A stretch of 64,000 nucleotides of DNA, taken from positions 2,062,501 through 2,126,500 of the forward strand of contig JAJOZX010000086.1 in NCBI GenBank assembly GCA_023014485.1, given 5' to 3'. Positions 1 to 11,643 of the stretch are shown here, piece after piece. The notes beneath the pieces were generated by a model that searched no databases, had not been told where the DNA came from, and saw nothing but the letters and a program-made list of their open reading frames with translations. The translations under genes were made by a program, and so were the position numbers. Origin of the DNA: Bathynomus jamesi. Taxonomy: Eukaryota; Arthropoda; Malacostraca; Isopoda; Cirolanidae. The first letter of the stretch is position 1. Each line of letters starts with the position of its first letter.

Positions 1-659
1 CACGGTGACGACACAGACCGTCGTGTAGAGTTCTGCCAGTGGTTTCTACAACATCGACAGCTTCAACGAAGGATCATGTTCAGCAACGAAGCGATATTTC
101 ACCTCAGCGGTCGTGTCAATAGGCATAATGCACGCTATTGGGCCAATGAGAAAATCCACTGGATGGAGAAAGGACATGTGCAATTCGATCCACGAATTAT
201 GGTGTGGGCTGCGCTCTGGGGGATCGGTTAATTGGTCCGTACTTTTTCGACGGCAATGTAACAGGTGAAACATATCTGCGTATGCTGCAAACATTTCTGA
301 TGCCCATACTGGACGACATTCCATTGGCAGGATGGTGCACCACCACATTTCTTCGCAACCATCGTCCGGAGCTCTTTAGATGAAACATTCCCAAGCAAGT
401 GGATTGGACGGCGAGAGCCCGTCGAATGGCCACCTAGGTCTCCAGACCTCACGCTTCTTGACTTTTTCTTGTGGGGCCATCTCAAGTCGGTAGTCTATGC
501 AGATCGATACAGAACCATACGTTCTCTAAAGGATAAAATCACATCTGAGTGTGCCAAAATCAGTACCAATGTGTTAAGGAATGTTCAAACATCATGCATT
601 CAATGCGTCAGAAAGTGTCTCCAAGTGGAAGGCCACCAATTCGAACGTTTATTATAATT
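1..659 (+). pseudogene. Tc1/mariner-superfamily transposase remnant, cut by window start
   Basis: This is the DDE catalytic half of an IS630-Tc1-mariner transposase, which would cut and paste its own element. Reading frame 1 opens the window and contains FSNEA followed by RVNRHNARYW, the region of the first catalytic Asp. That Asp is Asn here. The frame breaks at a TAA at 229-231 and coding resumes in frame 3 (GPYFFDGNVTGETYLRMLQ). It then breaks again before about 385, where frame 1 carries the typical [26 protein letters not shown] block. The third catalytic residue is Asp, as in mariner-like DDxD enzymes. Two frameshifts plus the Asp-to-Asn change mean it is dead. The same family occurs again at 14.0-14.8 kb. 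Confidence 0.85.
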
Positions 660-701
660 TAATAAAATGTGCCTATGGTTCTTGACTTTTGCGCCACCAT
701 A

Positions 702-734
<33 letters not shown>

Positions 735-1333
735 ACCTTCGGACATATAATCGTGGTCAATGTTTATTAACAGCGAAGTTAAACGACATTGGGTCTGGAT
801 CGTATTATAGTTGGAGGGCAGATTATGTAGCGACCCGTGGTTCGGATCCCACGTAAAGCTTTAGGTCCCCTACATCATATACCCTTAAATGTTGCTAGGG
901 AGATTAAAGAACCCCATTATACAAACAACTGAATATATAAGGGCGCACTTGCAGCAAGTATTTTAGGACGATTTATGTATATTCCTGGATCACCTTGTTG
1001 ACATATTTCAATGTCATTTAATTACCTTAATGAAGTAATTACGAATTACTTGTTAACACAACGATATATTCCCGCATGTATGATGATGTTAACATGAAAA
1101 TAAAACGTGTCTCCACGCTGGATGTTGTCTTAATAATTTATTTAACTATGCCCTTAAATATATTGGGTAAACTCTAATATATACATATATTCATGTGTGT
1201 GTGTGTGTGTGTATGCACACTTAATTTTAGTGCTCATAAAAGTAATTTAAATACCTATACATGATAAATGACGCAGCATGTCAGACGTGTTATTTTCAGA
1301 CACAAAACTGATACATTGTTTACTAATGGCAGA

Positions 1334-1381
<48 letters not shown>

Positions 1382-1386
1382 CACAC

Positions 1387-1429
<43 letters not shown>

Positions 1430-1490
1430 CAGAGAGAGAGAGAGTTGTAATTTTTTAAGTATATTTTAAGTACTGTATATTTTAAGCATC

Positions 1491-1527
<37 letters not shown>

Positions 1528-1531
1528 ATAT
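660..1531. other. non-coding stretch with microsatellites
   Basis: No gene is seen. The stretch holds a (TA)n run at about 703-733, a SINE-module fragment near 822-880 that resembles the second module of the SINE at 23.7-24.1 kb, a (GT)n run near 1197-1213, and a long GA/CAGA microsatellite at about 1336-1446. The open frames over the GA repeat are low-complexity artefacts. Confidence 0.7.
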
Positions 1532-1681
1532 GATGCAAACACACAAGGAAAAATAAAAATGATTCCAAGGCCTTTCGTGTATTCAGAAGTACACCTCGTC
1601 AGGGAATGAGGTGACGAGGTATACTTCTGAATACATGAAAGGCCTTGGAATCATTTTTCTTTTTCCTTGTGAGTTTGCATC
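1532..1681. repeat. hairpin-forming inverted repeat
   Basis: The left arm begins GATGCAAAC and reads inward to CACCTCGTCA. The right arm returns TGACGAGGTATACTTCTGAA and ends GTTTGCATC. The arms of about 65-70 bp are near-identical inverted copies around a short centre, and the unit is embedded in (TA)n. A similar hairpin, also followed by a CACGTG-containing tail, lies at 10721-10803. I infer a small fold-back MITE. Confidence 0.75.
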
Positions 1682-2044
1682 ATTCATTCATTTCACGTGT
1701 TTAATTGTGAAATTCATCCCATATATATATATATATATATATATTATATACTAGAATGCCCACTGCGCCTTGCGCAGCAAAAGCCCCCCCGGGATCGAGG
1801 GGGCTGGAAGGGGCGAGTGTGTTACTAAAACTTTCCTTGGTTCTACTTTAATGTGGATACTAAATTGGGTGCAGATTACCTAAACTGTTTAAGGGACTCA
1901 CTCCTAGGTAATGATTACCCTAGCAGGCATAGCTGTTCAGGGAACCAATCCCAGATGCAGGTTATCCTAGCTGTCTAGGCGTGTATAAAGGAACATAGAA
2001 CAGACAGACAGACAGACAGATAAACATCACCATCATCATCCCCT

Positions 2045-2094
<50 letters not shown>

Positions 2095-2496
2095 TATTCA
2101 TAAATTATTTTTACAAATTTAATTCAATTTCAATTGAATTTCCAAAGATAATTTATGGACATCCTATATATATCCCGGCTGCATAATACGTGTCCTCTGT
2201 ACGACAAAATACACAAGTAAAGAGAGACAGATATTTCAAAGGCCAGTTGTCATGGAAAACATATGCATTTTCAAGGAAACCATTCATTTGCGAGGGTATT
2301 ACTAGAAACAATGAATATAGATATTGTTTTTAAGTTTAAAGGTATTCGCTGGTTAAAAAAAAAAATAATAATAATAAAATGCAGTTTCCGCTTTAACGCA
2401 TTTATTGGTTTCCATGGTAACTGGGCTTCATCAGCGAATTTAAATCTTTGAAATTGTAGTGTCATTGTCTTCCATAGTGTCTTTTCCGTGACAAAA
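1682..2496. other. non-coding, microsatellites and an unassigned repeat-like segment
   Basis: After (TA)n comes a G+C-richer segment (1751-2004) that starts CTAGAATGCCCACTGCGCC and ends in a (CAGA)n run, followed by (CA)n and (TA)n. It looks like a dispersed repeat but I cannot name it. No gene is seen. Confidence 0.5.
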
Positions 2497-2805
2497 CAGG
2501 GGCGGATTGGGCCTTCGGGCAGATGGCAGCTGCCCGGTGGGCCGGTTGATCTAGAGCCGGTGGTCACCGTCCAGTTGTAGTGAAATATTTTTTGTTTTTC
2601 TTATTTTCCCGATATTATTTTATCATATTGCTTTATGTGTAAAGGTGTGCAGGAGACTTGCTCACATTTAACCTCTTGAATCCGATGGCCTACATGCGTG
2701 GGCCATATGACTCACACAGGCATATCATATCTGTTGGCCTACATACATTGGCCACGAATGTTTTATTTTTATATATTTATTTTCATATTATATATATATA
2801 TATTA

Positions 2806-2851
<46 letters not shown>

Positions 2852-2852
<1 letters not shown>

Positions 2853-3282
2853 GGGTCCCGAGTCTTAAGGTACCTAAGCGCCAAAATTAAAATTCGTCAG
2901 AAATCGCCTCCAAAGTTCGGCAACATTCTGGCAATAGTATCTCTGTTATTAATTGAGCTAGAACGTTCATTTTTTGACTAAATTAGAGTTCTAAGTATGC
3001 TAATGAAGATTTGATGAGTTTTTGGAATAGATTTTCATATTTTATATTTAATATATATTTTTTTAATTTTTTGATTTTCTTATTTTGCCGAACTTTGGGT
3101 GAACTTTTGGCTGGCGATAGAGGTGAAAAAAGTAGTTCGCTTCATAAGGTTTTCAACCATACTTAGTGTCGTAAGGTCATTATAACCCAAACCACGCGAT
3201 AGAGGAAGGTGAAAATAGTGATATCCATGAAAAACACGTTTTCGCTTGTGTGGCGCTTAGGTACTTTAAGACGCGCGACCCC
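2852..3282 (+). mobile_element. MITE with GGGGTC termini, copy 1
   Basis: The left end (GGGGTCCCGAGTCTTAAGG, then TACCTAAGCGCC) is repeated inverted at the right end (GGCGCTTAGGTACTTTAAG, then ACGCGCGACCCC). The 431-bp unit sits inside (TA)n. It codes for nothing recognisable. A second copy in the opposite orientation, truncated at its far end, is at 18017-18411. Confidence 0.85.
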
Positions 3283-3986
3283 TCATATATATATATATAT
3301 ATCTATATATATATATATATTAACTGACTTTTTACAATATTCGGATGAAAGGTATGCCTAAGGAGAAATACCATATTTTACGGGACAGTCCCCCATTTGA
3401 TCCAAAAATCCCGCTTCAAAATTCCGCGTTCAAAATGTCCCGCGTTCAAAATGTCCCGCGTTCAAAATGTCCTGCAAAAAATATTTTTTAAGCAAATTTT
3501 TTAGGGATGAATTGATTTAGAATTTCAATATTATGTATAATAATTTCAATTTATTCACGATGTTTAATTGTTAAATATTATTGTAATAAAATTTTTTATA
3601 ATTTTCTTTGTTGTAATCGTTGAAGAAATCTAGTTTCAATTCGAAAAAAAATTTGGTCTTCAAAAAAACCTCAGAAAATATTTTGTCCCGCATGGGCATT
3701 TTAAAAATCTGGCAACCCTATAAAAAACTCATCTACAGGAGTTGTAGCTAGTGTTTTGTCAATGATGCTCTACGTTGGACTATTTAATTTTACTGGCGAA
3801 ACGGCTAGCTCCCCAAGATTTGCGTTGATTTTGTATCTTAAATTAAGCTCACAATCACTACCGTATCCTCAATAGTAGGCCTACTCTTCTTTATCTGGAG
3901 ATGTAATAAAAGTGAAGACTTCACTGGAAGAGTGGTCGAATAAATTACATAGCTCCTCAAGTTGATTAAGTTTTTTTAAACAGTTA
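3283..3986. other. non-coding; short triplicated motif
   Basis: After (TA)n there is an A+T-rich segment with GCGTTCAAAATGTCCC-like units repeated about three times in 3424-3471, and CTGGCAACCCTA at 3710-3721 as in some hAT-type MITE ends. No open frame resembles a gene. Confidence 0.5.
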
Positions 3987-4101
3987 GCCTAGCTCAGTGG
4001 TCGGCGAACTTTTTTGGGTATTACCCCAAAATATATTTGTGTACAACGATATTACCCCCTAGACTTGAAATTATTTGTTCGAAAAAAATATAACTTTGAT
4101 A

Positions 4102-6668
4102 ACACTAGGCAACAAAGATTTTGTTACAGAAGACCAAATAGGTGCTCCTAGCTAATTTCGGTATGCTGATTTCAAATCTATAATTAGATTTTTTCTATCA
4201 CGTCTAGATTTTGTGTAAAATGCAAATCACTTTTAGTAAAATTTTCTACCACGTCCAGATTTTGGTTTTAATCGGCTTAATGCCAGTAATATGAAACTTG
4301 CTTTTCAAGGTTAAAGCAATTTTTTTTGCCAACTATATACAAATTCGAACAATTTTGATAAATAAAATTTATCCCGAGTTGGCAACACTGAGTCAAGAGC
4401 ATAGTAACGGGAACGCCCAACGGTCAGTCGCTACGTGACAGTCAAGCAGAACGGTTGTTGAAGCTCTCTGCTGATGAGCAAGTGACAGGTTGTGGTGACT
4501 TGTGTGTTTTTATAGCATTTGTTTTGTACTACGGTGTGTATTTCTTTTTATTTTGCACATCGTAATAATTACTTTCTACGTTTTTTCAGATATTGTATGG
4601 TAATTCAAAATGGCATCAAATAGACGTGCTTGTGTAAATCACCCAGACAACTTCTGCTTTGTCTGTGGACAATATACACCTAAGCCACAACGTAGAAACA
4701 TAACAACAAAGATTAAACTTGCCTACAAGTGTTATTTTGACTGTAAGTTAGGAGACCAACAGAGGGACTGGGCACCACATATTTGCTGTGCACAGTGCAA
4801 TGCAATGTTAATAGCTTGGATGAATGGTAAAAGAAAAGCTATGCCGTTCTCAGTCCCCATGGTTTGGCGTGAGCCGAAAAATCACTTCAATGATTGTTAT
4901 TTTTGTTTGACAAAGATTGCTGGTTTCACAAAGAAAAACAAATCAAAGATCACGTACCCAAACTGCGAATCAGCAATGAAACCAGTACCACATGATGAAA
5001 CAAATCCACCACCAGTTCCACCAGCAACGATAACAGACAGCAGTTCATCTGAAGATTCTGCTAGTGATATAGAAACAGGGAAAGATGGCATATATGTTCC
5101 AGATGCAAATATTTCCCCACATTTGTTAAGTCAAGCGGAGTTAAATGACTTAGTGCGCGATTTGGAATTACCAAAAGAAAAGGCAGAGTTGCTTGGTTCA
5201 AGACTTCAAGAATTTAATCTTCTCCAACCAAACACCAAAGTTTCCCATTTCCGCCATCGCCATTTGCAGTTTTCATCATTTTACTTACAGGAAGAAAACG
5301 TTTGTTTCTGCCACGATATCAGTGGTCTGATGCAAGGGATTGGCTGTCGCTATGATCCAAAAGAATGGAGACTGTTCATTGACTCTAGTAAAGCTAGCCT
5401 TAAAGCTGTATTACTGCACAACGGCAATGAAAAACCTTCAATACCTGTAGCACATGCCACTGGCCTTAATGAGACTTATGAATCGATGAAACTGCTGCTA
5501 AGACTCATCAAATATAAGGACCACACATGGAATATTTGTGGCGACCTTAAAGTTGTATCATTACTTCTTGGGTTACAGTTGGGCTACACAAAGCATATGT
5601 GCTTTTTGTGTCTATGGAACAGCAGAGATGACAAGAACCACTACAAAAAACATGATTGGCCATCTAGAACTGAACATGTTGTTGGTAAATACAATGTGAA
5701 ACACCCAGCACTTATTGACCCTCAGAAAGTACATCTTCCACCACTTCACATTAAACTTGGCCTTATGAAAAATTTCGTGAAGGGTATGGATCATCAAGGT
5801 AGTGGTTTCCAATATTTAAAGGATAAATTCAAAGGAATATTGACAGATGCTAAGCTAGAAGCTGGAGTTTCACTGGACCACAGATCCGCAGTGTCATCCA
5901 CGACTCATCGTTTCCATCTAACCTAAATGAGAATGAACTAGGAGCATGGACATCTTTCGTTGAAGTTGTCAAAAATTTTCTTGGAAACCACAAAGCTGAA
6001 AACCACCGTAAACTCGTAGAAAACATGCTTAAATCTTATGAAATAATGGGATGCAGAATGTCTTTGAAAATTCATTTTTTACATTCTCATCTTGACTTCT
6101 TCCCGGCCAACCTTAGGGCTGTAAGTGACGAGCATGGTGAGCGCTTCCACCAACAGATCTCAGTTATGGAAAACAGATACCAAGGTAATTTCAACCCAAA
6201 TATGATGGGAGATTATTGTTGGTTCCTGCAGAAGGAGAGCTCGTCATCCTACAAGCGACAAAGGAAGAGGACACACCAAAGTTTCACTTAAGAACAGGAA
6301 TTTGCCATTCAGTAGTAACAACAAAATACTAACGCGCTTTGGGTGGATGGTTGGGCGCAGGGGTGGTAACTCCGCCAGCGGAATTCCGCTGTCTGTCTTA
6401 AGCCAGAATAAAGGAGGAAAGACATCCCTGTTCACTAATTATTTAAGTATGCTTAACATAAAACGTGGCACGGAAAAGTAGCTTAGACGGCTTTCGTAAT
6501 AGAACCGGGTGAGAAAAAAAATGAAAAATAGGGGTTTTCGGTTACACAAAATCTGGACGTGATAGAGAAATTTTGATATCAGATCTGAAATCAGCATCAC
6601 CGCTTTAGTAGGAATCAGTAGTTCACGTGTCTGTAACAAAAAAAAAGTTGAAATTTGTTGCCTAGTGT
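4102..6668 (+). mobile_element. unclassified DNA transposon family U, copy 1
   Basis: The termini ACACTAGGCAACAAA and its inverse TTTGTTGCCTAGTGT enclose long imperfect subterminal inverted repeats. GCTGATTTCAAATC and CTATCACGTC-AGATTTTGTG recur inverted about 70-130 bp in from each end. Copy 2 at 43756-46750 has the same type of end (ACACTGGGCAAC). In both copies the CACTRGG...CCYAGTG core is flanked by TAA on each side. The element encodes the transposase-like protein at 4610-6291. Confidence 0.8.
4610..6291 (+). pseudogene. transposase-like protein of family U, one frameshift
   Basis: A 438-residue frame (4610-5926) has an N-terminal Cys-rich region with repeated C-x2-C pairs (CFVCGQ, CCAQC, CYFC) suggesting zinc binding, then an acidic Ser-rich linker. 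Next come blocks that look like an RNase-H-fold transposase: LFIDSSK, NICGDLKVVSLL, MCFLCLW, and LPPLHIKLGLMKNFVKGMD. A single-base shift near 5872-5880 breaks it. The rest continues in frame 1 to 6291 with HFLHSHLDFFP and SDEHGERFHQ. Asp of FIDSSK, Asp of CGDLK and Glu of DEHGERF could be a D-D-E triad; that is my inference. I know the family as uncharacterised arthropod proteins. The ATG at 4610 follows a leader with no earlier in-frame ATG. Unlike copy 2 it has no intron. Confidence 0.75.
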
Positions 6669-6804
6669 AATTAGCCTCGCTTATTAAATAATAAATTTTT
6701 GTGCAATTTTATTTATATGTTTATTGAGCCTTCATTACCCCGAGATTTTCATTTTTACCCCATTTGGGGTAATTTACCCCGGTTCCCCGACCCCTGGCCT
6801 AGCT

Positions 6805-7840
6805 ACTACACACTTTCCATTCAAGGTAGCTACTTAACATAAGTTTTTGTTATAAACTAGTGGTAGTGGTCTCAAGCTTTTCAAAATTGCTTTTTTTAAT
6901 GGATTACAACAGTGGTTATGATAGTTCTGGTGTAAAGACATTTTAAAATATAGCTATGCATCATTCACTGCTGCAAAATAAATAGCTACTGTAAGTTACT
7001 TATTCATACAGTATATTTAGAAATGAATGAGCAAAAACGCTTCAATAAACATACACTGAATAGGATAACTTTTAAAACTAACAGTCACAACCAAGTCTAC
7101 ACACACATACATTGCGTACAAACTTGCTCTTTCCCTTTATAGGGCAACTAACTAACTAACTAGGTAACAAATTTTACAGGACAAGTTTTTTTATTTTTTT
7201 ATATAACCTAATTAAGTTTTATTTCAAATGAACTGATGAAGAAGCTTGTATTATAGCGAGGGTATAGACCCTATATTAAAACAACTTTTGCAGTGAACTT
7301 TATTGGTAAGCAGGATTGGTACCCAAAAACCCAAGTGCAAAAACCCACCAAAAACCCTATCCTAACTAGCATCTCACCTTTCTCTCTCATTAGTTCTGTT
7401 ACTACCCCTTGAATGATATTTAGGTATTTCAAATTTTTTTTATGTAAGCCTTTTTTTTATTCAAATGTGTTCTCTAAGCTATTGAATCTGAAACGTGTGA
7501 ACAATGATAAAATAGGCTACCGTATGTATATAAAAATAAATTATTAAAATGGCATCTGTTCAAAGAGTGACAATCTTTACACTTAAACTACCAACGTTAT
7601 TAATTAAACTAAGGGGACATATGACTAAAAACCCATAATCCACCAAAAACCCAACCCTAACTAGCATCTCACCTTTCTTTCTCCCTAATCTGTTTCTTAT
7701 TCATACAAGGCCAAAAGTTGAAAAGAAACTACCAAGAGATCTTTGAGAGATTTGCTGCTCTTCCCTTCTTTTGTTGCACTTTGTTAGTGATTCCAAACTC
7801 TTTCTATTTTTTAATAATATTTTCACCACAGTGATTGCAC
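6805..7840. other. non-coding remainder of the hAT element
   Basis: An A+T-rich stretch without a convincing gene. A short phrase, AAAAACCCA with ACTAGCATCTCACC, occurs twice (about 7326-7395 and 7630-7690), so part of it is a diverged internal duplication. Confidence 0.5.
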
Positions 7841-8105
7841 ATTATGGTAAGAGATAATATTTTACAATCTGATTTAAATGAACTAATTAACTGGTCAAAG
7901 AAATGGAATATGAAATTTAATATTAATAAATGTAAAGTAATGCATTTTGGAAATCAGAAGGATAGAGTAGATTATTTTATGTGTACCATTAAATTGGAAG
8001 AAACTGCCTGTATCAAGGACTTGGGTGTTATTGTCTCTAATGATACAGAAATGAAAAATCAATGTATAGCAGCAAAGAATAAGGCCTCAAGAATGTTAGG
8101 CGTCA
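7841..8105 (+). pseudogene. LINE reverse transcriptase C-terminal fragment
   Basis: The frame carries the thumb-proximal block of non-LTR reverse transcriptases: LNELINWSKKWNMKFNINK, KVMHFG and IKDLGVIVSND, followed by KNKASRMLG. The YADD catalytic core upstream is absent and the fragment joins hAT coding sequence at about 8105, so it is 5'- and 3'-truncated. It reads in the same direction as the hAT gene, which creates an accidental chimeric frame. Confidence 0.75.
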
Positions 8106-8958
8106 AAGAGATATGGAGAGTGTTTGGAAGCCTGCGTCAAATTTCGTCAACAAAGTGTCTGAAGAATTGGAGACAAAGTCCAGTGAGTTAGATATTGAAA
8201 CGGAGATAGTTATGGAAGATTATTTTCCGGTACAGAGAATAAGGAAACGAAAGGGCATGTCAGGAGAATTGGGTGCAGATGAGTCAATACTTAATGGATA
8301 CAAAAAGTTTGAAGTAACTGTCCACAACAAGATTCTGGACACCATTGTAGAAAGTTTCAAAAATCGGTTTGAAAACAATGGTTTGCTCATCACTGACATG
8401 GCTTGCCCGTCTCCAGATCACTTTGATGAAATGAGGTCAGGACTGCCTGCTGAAGCCATGGAAAATCTCAGCGAAAAGCTTATAACGATTGCTAGAAGAG
8501 CTACAAAAGAGCAACTACAGAAAGAACTGGTGCATTTGGTTAACAGCTGGGATCGATTGAAAGCTGGACTGTCCACGGAATACAAGGCTCGAAAGAAAGA
8601 AGCCCCAGGGGCATTGGACAAAGAAGACGAACTTGAGTATGACTATGCAAGCGTTGCCAAAACTGTGCAGTGTGCGTGTTTTATACTCTTGAAAAATTCA
8701 GTTTATTCACAGACACTTACAGCGCTATTGGACTCGCTTACCGCTACATGCTTACACTATCTACAACTCAAGTTGCCTGTGAACGCACCTTTTCGACTCT
8801 TAAGTTTGTGAAAAATCGACTTTGAAGTACACTGTCTGCCATTCATTTGGAAGCTTTTCTGCTCATGGCTGTGGAAAAAGAAGATTTTGCATCGCCTTGA
8901 CTGTGACATAATAACTGATGCTGTCGCTAAGAAAAGTGCCTTATTGCGCAAAAAACTG
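8106..8958 (+). pseudogene. hAT transposase (ZMYM1-like), C-terminal part
   Basis: This is the C-terminal half of a hAT transposase related to vertebrate ZMYM1-like proteins. The main frame ends at 8811. After a shift near 8740-8770 the hAT dimerisation block continues (VACERTFSTLKFVKNR-like, then IHLEAFLLMAVEKE and VAKKSALLRK). The DNA-binding and catalytic N-terminal parts are missing, presumably lost when the LINE fragment joined at 8105. It belongs to the CAGGGGCGG-ended element. Confidence 0.75.
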
Positions 8959-9340
8959 TGCTTGTGTTAATCATATAGAAATTCATGTACTTTAGGACTT
9001 TCTGCTTTAATTTGATTACGTCTCTCTCTATACACCAACATACAAACGTAGTATTATACTTAAATGCACCTGTGGTTGCACTTGTACAAATACTGTATGC
9101 TACCGTCTACGAGTATTTCAAGCTTTCAATCTGTCCTTTTTGCGATTAGTCATATGCATCATACAATAAAAATTCAATTACGTAAAAGATATTTGTTTTA
9201 CTGCTATTAAATTTTAAAAAATTGAATAATAAATAGGCAAGATACGATGAGCATAAATAGGGTAAATAAATTTTAGGCAAATTTTAGGGCCGGTACAACT
9301 GGAGGTCCCGGGCCGGTTTCAGTGACCCAATCCGCCCCTG

Positions 9341-9635
9341 CACAAAACATAAGCCTTATTCAACCAAGGATATATATATATATATATATGTGTGTCTGTG
9401 TGTGTGTGTATGTCTGTGTCTGTGTGTGTGTGTGTGTGTCTGTGTCTGTGTGTGTGTGTGAAAAGGTGTTTCCGACTGTCTTAAAATCAAAATAGAATCT
9501 ACTTACCTCAGTCAATGTGTTGTTATCAGTTGAAACAAATTCATTTTTCAGAAGAATATTTAAAAATAGTATATACAAAATTTTATGCATTTTTTCAGTT
9601 TCTATTTTATATTATAAATTATTATTGTTATTATA

Positions 9636-9669
<34 letters not shown>

Positions 9670-9756
9670 TCTAAAAAAAAACTGTATATGTAAGTTAAAT
9701 ATAAACAATAAAGTGCAATAGCAGATGAGGTATTTTGACAAGTCTATATATATATA
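9341..9756. other. non-coding, dinucleotide and ATT microsatellites
   Basis: (TA)n, (TG)n with TCTG interruptions (about 9369-9461) and (ATT)n (about 9638-9668). Open frames here are low complexity. Confidence 0.7.
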
Positions 9757-9981
9757 GGATGTCCATAAAGTCACGTATCATAGGAAAATACATTTATTTT
9801 GTTTATTTATTTATTTTGTTTTATTTATTTGTTCAAAATGATTTCCACCAATCTCAAATCATGTTTGTAAACGAAAAAGCAGGTTTCTTTGAATGTCCCT
9901 TAACATATTTGGCCTGATGGAGACATAAATAGGATAGGCATCGCTTATGTTCCTATGATGAGTGACTTTATGGACACCCTG
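9757..9981. mobile_element. mariner-type MITE
   Basis: Left end GGATGTCCATAAAGTCAC, then GTATCATAGGAA; right end CCTATGATGAGTGACTTTAT, then GGACACCCTG. These are inverted copies and the flanks are TA on both sides, within (TA)n. At about 225 bp, with no transposase, it is a non-autonomous mariner-like element. Confidence 0.8.
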
Positions 9982-10649
9982 TATATATATATATTATATA
10001 TATATATATATATATAGTATATGTATGAATGGGAAAGACAGTGTAGGTGAATAGTTTTTAATTATCTTCCTATTTGATAATTCTAAAGAATTGTGTATTA
10101 GTGCGTGTCATATATTTAATTTAAAAATATCTTTAATATTGTAATTAATAATTATAATGTGAGTTAATTTAAACTATATAATGTTTTCGCACGTAATTAT
10201 TATCCTTTATAAAAATATTTTTTACCAATTTCTATTAATTTCTTCTTTATATTAAAGTACTTTCTTTGGCTCAGTAATTTCTAAGAAAATATTCATTGGC
10301 GATATTTGATCAATTTTGCGCACCAAGAAATGGATATCTAGGGCATATTATGTAACCCTTCTAATTACGTCTTGGTATGTATAAGAGTTAAGGTTCTGTA
10401 ATGCAAAATTCGACGCGGTACATTTCGAGATAAGCATTTGATACTTGGTGTAATATTATATATCGTACCATGTACCTGCATGGTTCCGTTATGATATGAA
10501 AAGTTGAATTAAGAGTTTTTAATTTAATTTCTAACGAGTTTATAGGTATAGAAAAATATACATTGGAGTACGAAAAGTACATATTAAAGTACGTAGGAAT
10601 TTTTTAAAAAGTTTTATTGGTAGTATTACATTGATTATACAGTGTGTAT

Positions 10650-10719
<70 letters not shown>

Positions 10720-10720
10720 T
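9982..10720. other. A+T-rich, no gene seen
   Basis: Nothing recognisable apart from (TA)n at the ends (about 9981-10015 and 10655-10713) and a short CA tract. Confidence 0.6.
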
Positions 10721-10803
10721 GAAAATAACCACGAAGGAAAAAGAAAACACAGAAAGGTGCTCAGCACCATTCTGTGTTTTCTTTTTCCTTCGTGGTTATT
10801 TTC
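10721..10803. repeat. near-perfect palindrome (hairpin)
   Basis: GAAAATAACCACGAAGG and the following bases through ACACAGAA are repeated inverted around the centre GGTGC-TCA-GCACC, with one visible mismatch. It is followed by TATTCACGTGTTACTTTCGTG and bounded by (TA)n. It resembles the hairpin at 1532-1681. Confidence 0.85.
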
Positions 10804-11595
10804 ACCGTAAATATTATTCACGTGTTACTTTCGTGAAATAATTTTCATATATATATATATATATGATGCATCTTAATCAATGGAACACTCCCCAAAGTTA
10901 CTAAATGTCACGTGCACATCTCACTCGACAATAGCATTCATGAAATGTTTTCGATGTTTGGATGCAGATAACGACAGTTCCTTTAAAAAAAGTCCACAGA
11001 TCGTAATCGCCTCTCTTAACGCGCTCAGAATCACTGACAACCTCATCCTCTGAAACCCGAATGAAAACTGAGGTTTGTGAGGTATCGAAAGCTGACGTTC
11101 TATCTGAACAAACTTCACTAGTTTGCAACTCTAAACACACGTTCAGTAATCGAATAAAAATTATGCAGACTCCCGTTATATATTTTCTTTTTTTTCTTTC
11201 TCTTTTTTTAGTTTTTTTTCATGTTTTTAGTTTGAAATGTCTAGTTTTAGTTAGTTTTAGCTTTTTGTTAGTTTTAAGGTTCAGTCAATTAATATTTTTA
11301 GTTTTGGTTTGTTTAAATGATCTGAAATCTATACGTAGTTTAATATTAAAATTAGCAACTGCATAACATTTTTTCTTAAAAATTAAATCATTAGCTGAAT
11401 TTTTTTTTTTTTAAGGAGAGGGTGTGCTAAAGGGTGGGTATAGGGCATATATGGATTTTGGGTATGTAGCCCTCGCACGACCAAGTAAATTAGGATGTTT
11501 CTAAATCGATCCTGGAAGGTGATTAAAATAAATTTATATATGAAAAACTGTCTTGCTTTTACTTTAGTCTTGTACACACACACACACACACACAT

Positions 11596-11643
<48 letters not shown>

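Larger units (their letters stand above)
3995..6796. mobile_element. hAT-type MITE with perfect 8-bp TSD, split by another transposon
   Basis: The termini are CAGTGGTCGGCGAAC (3995) and GTTCCCCGACCCCTG (ending 6796), an imperfect inverted pair of hAT character. They are flanked by a perfect direct repeat GCCTAGCT at 3987-3994 and 6797-6804. Outside the inner element (4102-6668) only about 235 bp belong to it, so it was a small non-autonomous element before being hit. Confidence 0.9.
2497..9340 (+). mobile_element. hAT transposon (ZMYM1-like), interrupted by later insertions
   Basis: The left end reads CAGGGGCGGATTGGGCC and the right end is its inverse, CCCAATCCGCCCCTG. The flanks share ACAAAAC, overlapping the terminal C on the left, compatible with an imperfect 8-bp hAT duplication. 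Only the C-terminal transposase part survives (8.1-9.0 kb). The interior is occupied by a TA-flanked MITE, a hAT-type MITE that itself holds another transposon, and a LINE fragment. Pairing of the two ends rests on the shared termini. Confidence 0.7.

Noticed and set aside
1268..1469. Two open frames rich in Arg-Glu and Gln-Thr-Asp
   Set aside because: They are translations of (GA)n and (CAGA)n microsatellites.
1751..2004. Helitron or LINE 5' end suggested by CTAGAATGCCCACTGCGCC
   Set aside because: No CTRR terminus with hairpin and no coding relic found; left as unassigned.
8113..8811. An intact 232-residue host gene
   Set aside because: The first part is hAT C-terminal sequence joined to a LINE fragment, and conserved hAT blocks continue in another frame after the stop; it is a transposon relic.
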